Shown here: positions 1 to 12,200 of the stretch, piece after piece
Layout: every line of letters begins with the position of its first letter
Numbering within the stretch: position 1 is the stretch's first letter
Source of the DNA: Vespula vulgaris
Lineage: Eukaryota > Arthropoda > Insecta > Hymenoptera > Vespidae
DNA length: 64,000 bases
NCBI RefSeq assembly: GCF_905475345.1
Contig: NC_066600.1
Coordinates: 3,754,001-3,818,000, forward strand
Reading direction: 5' to 3'
The notes under the pieces: model-generated
What the model was told of the DNA's origin: nothing
Databases searched by the model: none
The model's input: only the letters and a program-made list of their open reading frames with translations
Made by a program: the position numbers and the translations under genes

Positions 1-372
1 TGTCACGATTTGCACCGAGACGCTAAGCATGCTTGTACTAATGCTACAAACAATAAAATCATCAAATAAAACGATTTGAAGTTTGTTAATCCTTAGTCGA
101 TCAAACTGTTTTTTATATTTTCTTTGTTATTAAAATTTTTCATTTATTACGAGATACGGAGATCGTTTGTTCCACGTTAATAGAAGGTAAGTTCAGTATA
201 TTAAATATTAGTAACTATAGAGAAAAAGTAGAGGGCAAATCAAAGTTGGCGTTAAGCCGACGGCTTTTATTTCCCACGGTATGATTTCAATTGCGAATTC
301 TTGAACAAAACGTTCGGACTTCCCGTGTCGCTTTGGGAACAATACGTGCTTTTGAATAATTATATAAAAGTG

Positions 373-412
<40 letters not shown>

Positions 413-1017
413 GGAGAGAGAGAGTGTGTGTGTGTTTGAGAGAATAACTTTGGACGGAAGATCTCAAAACTTTCCTCTTATTATTATACATTCAATCTTT
501 GAAATAATATCATTAAAATTATTGAAATAACAAGATTACAGACTCAAATCGAGTATCCTGAAGGCTTTCTCTCTATTCTGTCACGTTAATTCGGGCTCTT
601 TCAATGGTTCCCACTGATATGCAGAGAGCGATTAGTTAGACTTAACCAGTTTTAGTGTTCCTATTGTCTTAGACCGTTGCCAATTAAACGCACAAGTTCA
701 AGAAAATCCCTCAAAATCGATGCAACTTCGTATTTCAAATCTCTCGGTGTAATAGTTTAAATGAATTTTCATGAAAATGTAGAAGAGAACGTTCGTTGAA
801 CGTGGTAACTAACGAGTCGCAAAACAGTTCCATAAATACAGTTTTTAAAAGGGTGGAGAAAGATTTTCTCCCTTATCGGCCCAGAGTAAATTACTTTCAC
901 TTTTCGTCCACGCTCATTCATCACAATTACATTTAGGATCATTACGCGTATTCATCGTCGACATAATTACGTTAAGTTACGTTACTTGTTCCGTTAAAAA
1001 GAGCCAATGCTTTTAAG
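1..1017 (+). other. Intronic sequence of the RUFY gene
   Basis: No coding signal was seen. The stretch is AT-rich with a GA microsatellite passing into a short GT run at about 372-436. It is read as the intron before the first visible RUFY exon. Confidence 0.6.
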
Positions 1018-1264
1018 AATTAAGGTCGAGCGATGTGACTTAATTAGGCGCAAGGAATTGGACGGAGTTAGAGCAAGGACGGAGGAGAAGGCTAAGGTCC
1101 TAGCTGCCGAGGCGGCCGAGAGGACAGCTCGAGCTAAGGACGTTGAGAGGGAACTACATGTGGAACGAGAATGGAGAACGTCCCTACAGGAATCATCGAT
1201 CTCCAACGCAGAAAGGATTTCTCAATTACGCCAAGAAAACGATCAGCTGAAGCAAGTATCAGAA
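1018..1264 (+). CDS. RUFY: RUFY internal exon, coiled coil
   Basis: The exon encodes a strongly charged helix rich in Glu, Lys, Arg and Ala (for example RTEEKAKVLAAEAAERTARA) that ends ENDQLKQVSE. The donor GTAAGA follows at 1265. The left boundary is uncertain. An in-frame TAA at 995-997 means the acceptor lies after it. The AG at 1016-1017 gives a helix-compatible start, but AGs at 1000-1003 or 1046-1047 are also possible. The ATG at 1007 is in frame but is not a plausible gene start, because it would leave a RUFY protein without its RUN domain. Confidence 0.75.
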
Positions 1265-2532
1265 GTAAGATATACTTTTTACTTTTCCTTTTTTCTTCCT
1301 TCTTTTACTATTTTCTTTCGTTTAACAATCCCGGAGAAAGTTTTCAGCGAACTTAAGGAAACTTTAATTTATTTTTCGTTTCTTTTAAGCTACGTTTAAA
1401 ATATTATGTTTCGAGGGGTTCCTTTTTAAAGGCAAAAGAAAAAGGATAAATAAATAAAGAAATAAATACGAGACAAAGAAGAAAAAAGAATAGAAATAAC
1501 GGAAAATGCAATCGTCTATTTCAGAAATACGTAACGCTGCAGGAGGAGTATTACGCGTTAAAGGAGATCTGCTCGGAACAGGAAAGAACCCTGGAGGAAC
1601 TTGGGGTGCAGTTGAGCGCAGCGAAACTGGCGACGGTCGAATTACGTGAGGCTGCTGACAATGCTCAATGGCAGTCGCAGCAAGATGGCGGCGGGACTGC
1701 GTGGGCGGACGATCGACAGGTCACCCATTGCAAGGGTTGTAATCGTGAATTCAACATCACTCGTCGTAAGGTAATCAAACTTTTTAATTACCCCTAGATC
1801 AACTACCTATCCCATTCTTCCCTTTTACTTGATCAGTCTTTGCCGTTCTCTGAACCAGCCTTTCCATCGAATCGACATAGACTACGAGACACCTTCCTTA
1901 ATTGTTCAATTATCCCCTGCGGACCTGGAAATTGCTGCTTCATCGTCAAAACTCTATCTACGGCCTTGTAAACAACTACCAGATGCTTCACATCCGATGA
2001 TCTTCGAGAGAGAAGTGCTGTTACTCGTGTAACAACATTCCACTTAGACGTTGTCAGATCGATTATGTTAATCATCTCGTTTCCAGCATGATTATTATCA
2101 AAGTACATAAAGGAGTTGAAATCGTTTGATTCGTCTAGGAGAGAATAACCCTTTTGTTGTCTTTATGATATCATTATAGAGAGAGAAAGGAAGGGAGGGA
2201 GAGAGAGAGAGATAAACAAAGAGAGAAAGAGAGAAAAGAGAACATTCTTATCATTTTTACGTTGGCGAAAGTGCTGAAATATTTTTTTTCTCTTCTTATT
2301 TCCCTCCAGCACCGTCTCCCGTCTCTTCCATCGTAGGATACTTTTTCTTCTTAACACGAATAACGCGCCGGCACGGTATAAGCACTTAAAGTATTCACAG
2401 TGAGATCTGATCGTTCCGAAGTGCGGTTGCGTGCATCGATAAGGAATAGTGGTAAGGAGGGTGAAGAGGGTGTTAGGACGGAGTCTAAGAAAGAGGAGAA
2501 GAAGAAGAAGAAGAAGAAGAAGAAGGAGAGGC

Positions 2533-2582
<50 letters not shown>

Positions 2583-2957
2583 GAAGAAACGAGAAGAGTC
2601 GAACTAAAGCGAAAGAGAACGAAAGTAAGAGAGAGAAAAAGGGGGGAGGAGAGAGAGAAAAGAGGGAGAGAGAGAGAGGGAATGAAGCAAGCATTCGTCA
2701 TACGGATAAATTCCGCGCTGAAATTTATACGCGCCAGTACCTTATCGAAATTTCGTGGACGTGCACGATAGACACGATTTACTGTAACGGCGAGCTTCTC
2801 GACACTCAGCGCTAATCGTGAGCAGTATTCTTTAGCCTTCACATGGTACAAAGAAATCCGATTAGCTATCGTTGAGTTTTTTTTATTCTTCGTTCACGCA
2901 TTTCCGACGTTTCAACGGAAGAGGAAAAAAAAGAGTAAAAGAAAGAGAAAGAAAGAG

Positions 2958-2990
<33 letters not shown>

Positions 2991-3874
2991 AAGAATATGA
3001 AAGGTGATTCTTCGAGTATGGTGTTCCCTTAAATAAAAATAGCTTCGAGCAAGCGTGTCCTTTGCGCAAACGGTTCATTCCTTCGAAGAACCAGAACGTC
3101 CAATTACATTATTGCACCATCACCCGATTTATATTCATGATTACATGTCATGCATGCAGGTTGTGCATGCATATTCAGTCGCGGATACGATAGAGACGTT
3201 GCGCCGTTCCGTGAAATACATTTAGACTGTATTCTCTCTTTGTTTTACTAAGGTAAGAAAAGGAGACGCTTGCACTAGGAAGGATACCGTTGGACGACGA
3301 TGTTGTGTGAGAGAGAGAGAGAGAAAGAGGTAAAACGGCCCGTAGGTTGGTAGGAAAGGGAAGGCTCGGTAAGTTATTGCATAATAACAAGGCAGTAGGT
3401 ACTCAAGACATCCTTGTTACTCATTTTTCGCGGCGTGGATGTATTACCATACTGTTTAATATAGACCATGCAAGCCGCGGACAAGGTTCATCCAGATGAA
3501 ATCGTACCAGTAGGCAAACCTTAACTTAAGGCCCGTGTTTACGTTTACGAGCATCGAGAAGAGGGTAAAAGTTGCCACCTTCTACGTTTACATTTTCTCT
3601 CTCTTTCTCTCTCTCTCTCTCTTTTCTTCTCACTTCGTAGGTGTAAGTTCTTTTTAGGAGGTTCGCAAAAAAAGTACGGTAGACGTAAGCTCGTGTACTT
3701 GCACATGCAAAAGCATGCAAAACAATGACCCACCCTCGCACCCACCCTCCTTTCTGTCCGGTACGTTGCTTTTACTCGAGAGCCGCTCTCCCCTTCCGGA
3801 ATTCTCGCAGTTCTGCGAACTTTGTGATCTTATTCCTACGAACAAATTATTCCTTTATGGCGGTAATATTTTAT

Positions 3875-3908
<34 letters not shown>

Positions 3909-5646
3909 TCTCTCTCACTTTCTTCTATCATGAAATGAAATCGGATCGAGATCAAAAATTTTTGGATCATCCAGCGCAAAAATCATTCTATCACAGGGAC
4001 GATCAAAAACATTTTTCTTCAGGTGAAAACGCTCGAATATTTCAAGAAAATTTTCTAATCTCCGTTCTCTTCAATCAATGCAGTCAACGCGTTTCGCTCA
4101 CATTTATTCCCATGAAGAAACGATCCGTCAGCATTCTCATCGATTCTATCAGCAATTTTGATATCGATGATTCTTCGATCTTCTTCGATAATGAAAGCTA
4201 CCGTTATTATTTTCCCAATATACTCTGTGCTAAGATATAATACGTAACTGTGTCGACCCGATTTTCATACATACAGTTACATTCTCTCATATTTCTTTTA
4301 TGCATCATGAAATACATGCATCAACTTGATCGAAAGTTTCGACGAAATGCACGAAATGTTATCTTATTCAGAAGGAAACGATGTTTCAATTTGAGATACA
4401 CGGACGAGTACGATCTACGATCGATTTTCAATATGTACGTTTTGGACCTATCATTTTTTATTCTTCTCCACTATCTCTCGTTTTTTTCTTTTTCTTTTCA
4501 ATTAAATTTTCTAACAAAACAATGTCCCTTTGTATCTCATTTTCTTAACTGGGTTTTGCCGCATGAGTACACAGAGCAGGCCAACTGGGAAAATTCACTG
4601 CGAAAGCTTACGGATCGCCTACGGTCCATCATTTGGTCGACAGTATCTCTTGGATCTGATCTCGCAGAGACTGATTTATTCTTCTTGGAAAGTATCTATA
4701 AGTAGGTATCTATCTCCGTTAAAAGATAAGGTGTGAGAGGGGTAGTTCACGTTAGAGTACGCTGGTAGGAAGTTGCAGGCACCAATCTACTGCGTTTAGG
4801 TCGTAAGTCATGCTGATGGGACGGTTCAATAATTAAGTTCGTTGAGGAAATCGGTTATCGAGACGATATTATTCGCCGTCTTACTTTCCGGTAATAACTG
4901 CTAACTTCGACCGCGCACGTCGAAGCCATTGGCTTCATTCGTCGTCTTACTTAGCTTGGATTCAATTTAGATGTAAAATTTAGTTGGGCTTACCTCCGAG
5001 TCTTCTTCACCTTCTCGCTCATCTCTCTTTCTCTCTCTATCTATCTATCTGCCTATCTATCTATTTATCTCTCTCTCTCTCTCTCTTGTTGCTTTCCCTT
5101 TCGGTCGACGAAATTCACATTATTATAATAGATGGTCGGTAATGGTTCGAAAATAAAGAGATTCGATAGGTGGAAAAGCGAAGAGAGTTCTCCTCTTTTA
5201 CGTGAAACGACGAAGCGAAGGAACGCGTAGTTCTCGTAAAATCGTGTCTTTATAGTTGCGGTCGACAAACCCTCTCTTACCAGAAACGTCCATGTCGAAG
5301 GAAGCTTTCACGAAAAAGAGCCAATCGGGTGAACACGTCGGTATATATTTTTTCTTTTTTCTTTTTTTTTTTCGATAAGAGACTTTCCCATCCTATGTTA
5401 TTAAAAATCCTTAGTCTTATTCGAACGAATGTCAATTCGTTATTTTTCTTTTCTTTTCTTTCTTTCTTTCTTTAACGAATTTTTTCTTTGCTTATATCGT
5501 TCCAGCATCACTGCCGTAACTGTGGAAATATATTTTGCAAGAGCTGTAGCGACAACACGATGTCTCTGACTGACAACTCTAAGCAAGTACGAGTATGCGA
5601 CGAGTGTTACGTGCTGCTAGTTGGTCGATATTCGGTAATGCTTTAA
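1018..5646 (+). CDS. RUFY: RUN and FYVE domain-containing protein (RUFY family), 3' part of a spliced gene
   Basis: This is the C-terminal end of a RUFY protein. The family's known role is as an effector of early-endosomal Rab GTPases that binds phosphatidylinositol-3-phosphate through its FYVE finger in endosome traffic. Three exons (about 1018-1264, 1525-1770, 5506-5646) join in phase 0 at both junctions and give about 210 residues: a charged coiled coil of roughly 145 residues, then a FYVE domain. The FYVE domain shows the WxxD start, the RKHHCR basic patch, the RVC motif and four CxxC zinc-ligand pairs (CKGC, CRNC, CKSC, CDEC). Only a few residues follow it, ending GRYSVML and TAA. The short tail after FYVE and the closeness of the finger to RUFY1/2 argue against EEA1 and against FYCO1, which has a GOLD domain after FYVE. 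The RUN domain and start are outside the window, so the exact paralogue number is not assigned. Confidence 0.9.
1525..1770 (+). CDS. RUFY: RUFY internal exon, end of coiled coil and first half of FYVE finger
   Basis: The acceptor is CTATTTCAG at 1516-1524 and the donor is GTAATC at 1771. The exon has 82 codons in phase 0 at both ends. It starts KYVTLQEEYY, continues the coiled coil to about VELREAADNAQ, passes through a Gly-rich linker and begins FYVE with WADDRQVTHCKGC and NITRRK. The exon stops exactly before the HHC of the FYVE signature. Confidence 0.93.
1771..5505 (+). other. RUFY last intron (3.7 kb)
   Basis: The intron is bounded by GTAATC and CCAG. It holds several GA/CT microsatellites (about 2177-2232, 2497-2682, 2924-2993, 3595-3630, 3875-3916, 5022-5087). 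Their open frames are low-complexity Ser/Leu or Arg/Glu runs, not genes. No nested coding exon is recognised. Confidence 0.8.
2497..2682 (+). repeat. AAG and GA microsatellite complex
   Basis: About ten AAG triplets are followed by an almost pure GA run (2537-2573) and GA-rich DNA in the RUFY intron. Confidence 0.95.
5506..5646 (+). CDS. RUFY: RUFY terminal exon, second half of FYVE finger and stop
   Basis: The acceptor TCGTTCCAG ends at 5505. The exon opens HHCRNCGNIFCKSC, completes the phosphoinositide-binding RKHHCR motif with the previous exon, and continues to VRVCDECYVLL. The frame ends with TAA at 5644-5646. A GTAATG overlaps the last codons at 5635, so an alternative donor with extra downstream coding exons cannot be excluded. 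The direct stop shortly after the finger fits the usual RUFY end. Confidence 0.9.
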   Translation, partial: HHCRNCGNIFCKSCSDNTMSLTDNSKQVRVCDECYVLLVGRYSVML

Positions 5647-5974
5647 CGTGTACTTCCTCGTATATGATTATCATAAGAAATAACTTGGAAGAGGAAAGAT
5701 CTACGAGGAAAACGAAGAAAGAACACCGGAAGAAGATATGAAAGGAGAAATGGGATCTCTGATGGAGAACGACGTCTAACCTCTCCCGTTCATTATCTAT
5801 TCTTTGCGCGCGTTTCGATGGACGAAAAGGAACTTGGAACTTTGCTTCTTGATATTTTCTGCAGTTTAGTTTTCCCTCGAAACTTTTTCTTATTATACAT
5901 ATAATATTTTTCTAACCGGGAAACGGAAATAACGAATTTTATACTATTTTCATTTACATACGTACCAAACTGAT

Positions 5975-6010
<36 letters not shown>

Positions 6011-6577
6011 GTCTTTTTCCACGAAATATTTTTTCTCTCTCTCTCTTTTTTTTTTTTTTTTCATTCGGATCGAAAAGTATATTAGAGAGAGGAAACGGGA
6101 GAGGAAATTTCGTTCGAGCCCATCGCACAATTTCGCTTATGATTTCAAAACGATCCTGGCTTGCACGCGTGGCTGCGTTTCGAAACTCGTCTCTTGCGTT
6201 CCACGTTTTTCCTATTGCTTTCTCCATCTCTCTTCCTCCCCTACCTCACCTACCCACCCCTACTTTCTCCTCCGTCCTCTCTATCTCGTCCAACCCCCAC
6301 GTGAAACCCCGCGTATCTTCTCTCTTTGTTTTTACGTTATACTATATTCGATATCCACTCGATATTTTTGCACTTGTTCGTCCGTTATTTACATTGGGCC
6401 CCACCGGACTTTGGACACGTTGTTTATGTTCGTGCTCGATACGATTCTGATACTCAATGGAAATCCCGAAAATTGCGGAGCTAGTATGCGTCTCGCGGCT
6501 TTGCAACGCGTTCGTGCCTGTACAACAATATTTTTTAAAACATTTTGTAGCCTTTACGATGAAAGATATTATACGCA

Positions 6578-6583
6578 AATAAA
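6578..6583 (+). promoter_or_regulatory. Candidate polyadenylation signal for RUFY (proximal)
   Basis: This is the first AATAAA after the RUFY stop and would give a 3' UTR of about 0.95 kb. The downstream sequence is not clearly GT-rich, so it is only a candidate. Confidence 0.35.
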
Positions 6584-7400
6584 GTACACTGTTTTCATAA
6601 AAACAAGTTTATCTCGAGGAGGAGAGTGATTCAAGTTAACGATCATCCCTTTTATAGGACGTTTCTTTTCAGTTATATACTTTAGGGCGAACCGAGTGTC
6701 GGATTTAAATAGAATCGAATCTCTCCTACTTGGTATACCGTGAGAACCATCAACGATGACCGTAAGTCGATATCCAATCGAATTGTGAATACCTTCGTTC
6801 CCGATGAAAGGATTAACTTCACGGTCTATGTGGATACGAAAGCAACCGATTGAGAAGGTAAGTACGGACATTGAATGAGAAAATGTGTGAGAGAGAAAGA
6901 GAGAGAGAGAGAGAAGAAAATGGATTTCTCGGAGAAAGGAAACCATGCCCGAAGAAAATGCCAGGCATAATGTGTAATCTAGGCAACCGAACGTAAATCC
7001 CTTCCTCACACGCGTTCCCTTTAATCTACCAACTGGGAACCACACGCCATTCCATCGACTTCAACTAGAAACTCTCGAGGCTCATTGCAAAACGTTACCC
7101 TCCAAACGCACCTACCATTCTTATTCTCTTTTGAATACATTAACGATGACTATACTAGAAGGTTACCTACTTACTTTCGCTATTCTGTAATACAGCAAAT
7201 TCATTCGTGTCCCTTCATGGTAAAATTTGTGGTAAACGTTTTGTCACAAAATTACGAGCGTTTGAGACCTTTACGAAAAGATAATAAGTTGATTCATAAA
7301 AAAATGTTATTACGGAGAAGGAACTTATATGGATGTATATATTACGGGTGTATCGTTTTAAATGACATTGTCAAATATCTTCTGTTCTATTAGTTTTATA

Positions 7401-7419
7401 AATAAATGTTTCAAATAAA
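7401..7419 (+). promoter_or_regulatory. Candidate distal polyadenylation signals for RUFY
   Basis: Two AATAAA hexamers (7401-7406 and 7414-7419) are followed at once by a GT-rich stretch (GTTGTTAGGTTTTGAGGG). That is the usual layout of a metazoan cleavage site. If used, the RUFY 3' UTR would be about 1.8 kb. RNA data would choose between this and the proximal site. Confidence 0.4.
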
Positions 7420-7794
7420 GGTTGTTAGGTTTTGAGGGAGAAATGTAATATTTATTGCTGTTATTTCGTAGAGGATGAAATTGTTAAAAAACGGAAGTCA
7501 TGATAATTTTTTTGAAATGGAATTAAGTTGTAGAAAATATCAATATCAATCCAACGAGCATCTGAAGTGCACTTTTTCATCGATATTGATGATAATGATA
7601 ATATGACAGGATAATAATAGTTATGGAACGGCACAATACCGGTCACAATCACAAATCACAAATCATAAATCAGAAATTACAAATCATAAATGTCGTGCTA
7701 TATTTTACAATTAACACGATGATATAATACCGCAGGTATTATATATTTTTTATAATTAGCATTCCTTACATTATGACGTATAGTTAGTTGTGTT

Positions 7795-7927
7795 GATTTA
7801 TGAATGAATATCGTTTTATCATAACGACTTGATTTGTGAATTGAGTTGATTTATGAATTGAGTTGATTTATAAATGAATATCGTTTTATCAGCTCTTTAC
7901 TTATAATAACATTTATTTATAAATCCT
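7795..7927 (+). repeat. AT-rich interspersed repeat, copy 1, with internal duplication
   Basis: The motif GATTTATRAATGAATATCG occurs at 7795 and again at 7865, a 70-bp duplication. The second unit continues through CTCTTTACTTATAA and a TTATTTAT end. A diverged copy of the same sequence lies at 41270-41340 on the same strand, so this belongs to a dispersed repeat family. Its class is unknown. Confidence 0.55.
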
Positions 7928-8219
7928 AACTATTTTATAGAACATATTAATATATCCGAGATATATTTTCCTTTTCATTTATGCATTTTACGAACCTGTT
8001 GCATGAAATTCATTGTGAAAATAATAAAAATATTAAAATATTCAAAAGTACAATCTCAAGGATAATAAAAGGATTATATGGTGCTATAATATGCATACAC
8101 ACACACACACACATACACATTCGTATGCATGTATGTATGTATATTTGTCACAATTTTTCTGGCTATAAAAATATTTTCAAGAATAAGAAATTTCTCGAGA
8201 AAATTTGACGGACGTAACA

Positions 8220-8574
8220 ACGGACGAATCAAGCTTTCTCGGTTTAATGTGTAAGCGCGAGCAGGAATCCTGCTCGGCGTTGCACGAGTAGCCACGGAAC
8301 CGACCGCGATAAGTTTCGAAGCTGTTTTGGTTGGTTGTGGGCGCGCGACCGCTCGTAGGCCAACTTGTCAGCTATCTACGACTTTCGAAAGCTCGTTAGC
8401 CGCGAACGTGCACGCTTAAACGGATGCTAAATTGAAATCGATCCTCGGTGCCTTGCCTTCGGTTTCGAAACCCCTTCTTTCTCTTACCTCTATACCTATC
8501 TCAAACGATCCTCTCTCTGTCTCTCTCTTTCTTTCTCTCCCTTGCATCGTTCTTCTTTCTTCAACTTAGTATAG
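8220..8574 (+). promoter_or_regulatory. CpG-rich candidate promoter with non-coding first exon of the DIP gene
   Basis: The segment is clearly richer in CpG than its flanks and is non-repetitive in its first 240 bp. It carries a perfect palindrome at 8258-8276 and ends in a strong donor (GTATAG then GTGAGT at 8575). It lies 4 kb upstream of the signal-peptide exon, where a non-coding leader exon is common in this gene family. Promoter use is inferred. No TATA box stands out. Confidence 0.3.
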
Positions 8575-11574
8575 GTGAGTTGAGTTAGCTTCGGTGTACC
8601 TTGCACGAAGCCGCCGAGTGCACGCGACGGTTTTCCCTCCCTTTTAGAGAGAAATCCCTTAAACGATTCGCGTGCGGGGATGCGAAGTGTTTTATAGAAC
8701 GAATCGTCGATTCTCGTCGACGATTAAAGAATTCTACTTTCGATCTTACTTATAGATTTCTAACGATTATAGATTTCGAAGAAAAATCTGCGTATATGTT
8801 TATCTGTGATAAAGGAAGATCCATAGTTTAACATAAAGATTTTCGCTAATTATGAAGGATCGATCTAGTAAAAGTCAGCTTTTCCACGTTAATAGCTGGT
8901 TTAACGTCGAGCATGTGGATTTCCCTTTTGAGTAATCTAATCGATTGGGATGGCATGCGTATAATAGCTATAAAAGGAAGGTTGTTGCGCGTAATAACAT
9001 CCGACCGGAGGTGCGATTTCATCGGGTGCCACTCGGATCTGAAATTGTAGGTAGAAATGGTGTAGGTAGAAATTAGCACGCGAACACTTAAAGGTAAGGA
9101 AGAATATTTGAATATTCGAACGCATGATTCATTAGTAATATTATAAAAGCTTTCGATCTTTCTTTTTTCGAGGTAAGAAAAAAGTCTTTATTCTTTCGGT
9201 CTGTTCGTTCTTTCTTTTTTTTTCTTCCTCTTCTTTTTTCCTTTTTAGTTTCCTTTTTCATCTGACTTTTCCACAAAACGGCTGGCAGAAAAAGCAAAGA
9301 ACATAATCTCGTAATACGATGGACCGTAAAAAGCGTAGTGGTAGAGTCCGTGCGAAGATCAGCGATGCGTAGCCACTTCCGAGTTTAGCAAAGCACAATG
9401 AAAAAGCGCGAAACGAACGACATTCAGCGACACGACATACGAGAGTGTGAGTATCACGGATACGCAAACCTCTACTCTTTTTCTCTCTTTTTTCTCTCTT
9501 TCTCTCTTTCTTTCTCTCTCTTCCTCTCTCTCTCTCCCTGTATAACGTAAAAAATGGACCATTCAGTGATGCAGCGAGCCGTAGCAAGTCATACAAAGTA
9601 GCGAAAACAAATGATTGTTTTCCGTCGTGTTTTCAAACATCCCTTCCTATTCTATCGATCCCTTTACTTTTTTTGTTAGTTATTCTCAACGATTTTTCTA
9701 GATTTATTATATTAACTGATAAAAAAAATTTAAGAGGAAGATAAATTGAAAAAAAAAGAACTAACTAAAATGAAAAAAAAGAGAAAGGGAAACGAAATAG
9801 TGAAATTTGCAAAAGTTCGATTTAAGAAAAATTTGCATTTGTACGTTCGGCGTTCGCCGTTAGTATTGTGGATGCATCAATTACGACGAGTTACCTATAG
9901 ATCGAGCAACCACGGCGACATTGTTTAATCGTACCGGTGATATTTCACGACATTGGGTCATCATTTGTGGCGTTGTCGTTCCACTGACGAAACGGTAGCA
10001 GTATGTCGGTATACGTATTTATCGGCAAAACGATTCGTTTTCCGCAACTTCCGATTTTAAAGCCATCGCGACGTACTCCATCGTCAAAAGAAGTACTCAT
10101 TCTAGATAGGATTATTTCATGCGATATACACAACTTTTCAACTTCGAAAATAGTATAATAAAAATCGATCATTATTCATTTACGATATTTCAAAAATTCT
10201 ATCTTAAGATTTCATTAAATCGAGATATTTCAATTCGATAATATCGAATAGTTAATCAATAAATTAAGTTAGTAATAAATTTGAATAGTTAATCATTATC
10301 TATTAAAAATATTTTTTAAAAAGATAAAAAAATGTTCTTAAATCATTTATTATTTATAAGTGATACTTAAATTATGATACTAGAAATAATACTTAAAAAT
10401 GGGAAAGAGGAAAGAGGAAGAGAATCGTTAGTATAAAGTTCCTATTTCGTATATCGTAGTTTATTTTGAAGAATCGTAGAATGATTCGGAGGATTAAGTC
10501 GCACTTTGTCGAACATTTTATGTTTATTCTTGGGAAACTAAGTAGCTCTCATTTTCTAAAGAGTTACTTTATCTTCATTGCATTGTACTACCACGCCTTT
10601 GGCTCTTTTAACCATTTATTATCCTCCGGTATTCTGTTGACTCAAGTGAAACAGTAAGAGAAACGTATAACCAACAACTTGAAAGGATGGACCTTTTGGA
10701 TAAGTACGTACCCTTTCCAATGCATCGCAGTTTCCTTTGACTCAACACCTTGACGAGCCCGTAGAAGAGAGTCAAAAGTTTCGTCGAACTAGTAACAACT
10801 AGATTTTGAAAGTGCGGTAATCCCGCACTTAAACAACTCGTGACTCGCGGTGATCCCGCATTTTCCCAGTTCTACTTCCTGCCTTCTGGCAATTTCGTCG
10901 TTAGTAGTCGAAATATTTCTAGCCAGCTGGAGTGAATTAATGAATATAACTGAACTCGAATAAATAAAATTGTTTTCAATAAAAATCATTCATGCTGATA
11001 TTTATTACGCGATTATATTAAACCGAGTAAGTATATAAATAAAATATTTAGATTAAAAATATAAATCGATTTTAAAATATGAATGTGGCGTTTACACGGT
11101 TACAAAATATTCGATAGGAAAAATTTATTTTACGTAATATTGCTATTTCATTTTAAATAATGATACAAAAAGGTTTTTAATTACATTCGTCTTCTTCTTC
11201 ATTTTTTTTTAAAGATCTATGATTACTTTAAAAGATTATAAGGATCTTTATTTCGAATCTCTGGGACTTTACATTGAAGAGATATATTCATTTAAATTTT
11301 GTAAATTCATATTGTCAATAAATATGTAGCGTGTATATACGAGTAGTAATAAATAAAAAAGATTTTGTATACGCGTTCCGCAGCAGTGAGTAGCGTAAAT
11401 TCTAAAAATTTATGTATATAAATGTTCCAACGTGTATGTCTGTCACATATACTTTTACCTAAATATACAAATTATTTTATTTCCAAAATAAGAAATTTTA
11501 AACAAAGACCATATTAAAGAGAAGAGTTTTATCTACCTTTCCATTATAATTAATTAAAAATTTGTTAAAAAGTT

Positions 11575-12200
11575 AAAAATAACGTTAACGAATAATATTT
11601 ATATGATTTAAACGAAATTTTGCCCGAATTTATTGTCACGTTTAAAATATATATGAGAATATCCTCGATATATAATCGTACTTTTTTCAAAAAAAAAAAA
11701 AAAAAAAATAACGTCAAGAGATCATATGGACGTAAAAACGTCATAAAATAAATTAAAAGGAAATCTCTTAAATTCGCTTAAAAAAACCGTTGATGAATAA
11801 TTTTAATATGGTTTAAACCGATTTATCTAGATTTATTGGCATACTTCAAATGTATATGAATATTTTTTAACACACGATCTCATATCTTCTGTAAATAGTA
11901 TAAATTAAAAAGAAAGAACGAAGAAAAGAAAATAAAAGGAAATATTATAAAAGTAAAATGAAATGAAATCTTTTTTCTTGTGTCAATATCCCATAGAAAG
12001 AAATTTCTATGAATAACTTTTATATATTTTAAATTAGTTTTTCGTCGGATTTATTGTTACACACATACACACACACACACACATTCTCGAGATATAAAAT
12101 CTCATAAATTTTTTTTTCCTATGGAATAAAATAAAAGCGCCACAAGAGGTAGATATAAAAGGAAATTTTTATTTTTATTTTTGATCAGAATTCTACGAAA
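11575..12200 (+). repeat. Degenerate tandem repeat, about 210-bp unit, about three copies
   Basis: Three aligned units begin near 11590, 11795 and 12011 with GAATAA, followed by a TTTATATG-like stretch, TTTAAAC or TTTAAAT, and ATTTATTGNCA or ATTTATTGTTAC. Each unit later holds an AAAAGGAAAT segment. The spacing is about 205 and 216 bp. Copies are strongly diverged, so the array is old. Confidence 0.55.

Larger units (their letters stand above)
5647..7430 (+). other. Probable RUFY 3' UTR or downstream flank
   Basis: No recognisable coding exon was found. A CT tract lies at 5975-6010 and a GA tract at about 6891-6914. The 158-codon reverse-strand frame at 6569-7045 contains a translated microsatellite and resembles no family I know. 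Confidence 0.45.

Noticed and set aside
2351..2851. 166-codon reverse-strand frame in the RUFY intron
   Set aside because: It is mostly Ser/Leu/Phe from the GA and AAG repeats, with no domain.
6569..7045. 158-codon reverse-strand frame downstream of RUFY
   Set aside because: It contains a translated GA repeat and no recognisable motif. It overlaps the likely RUFY 3' UTR.
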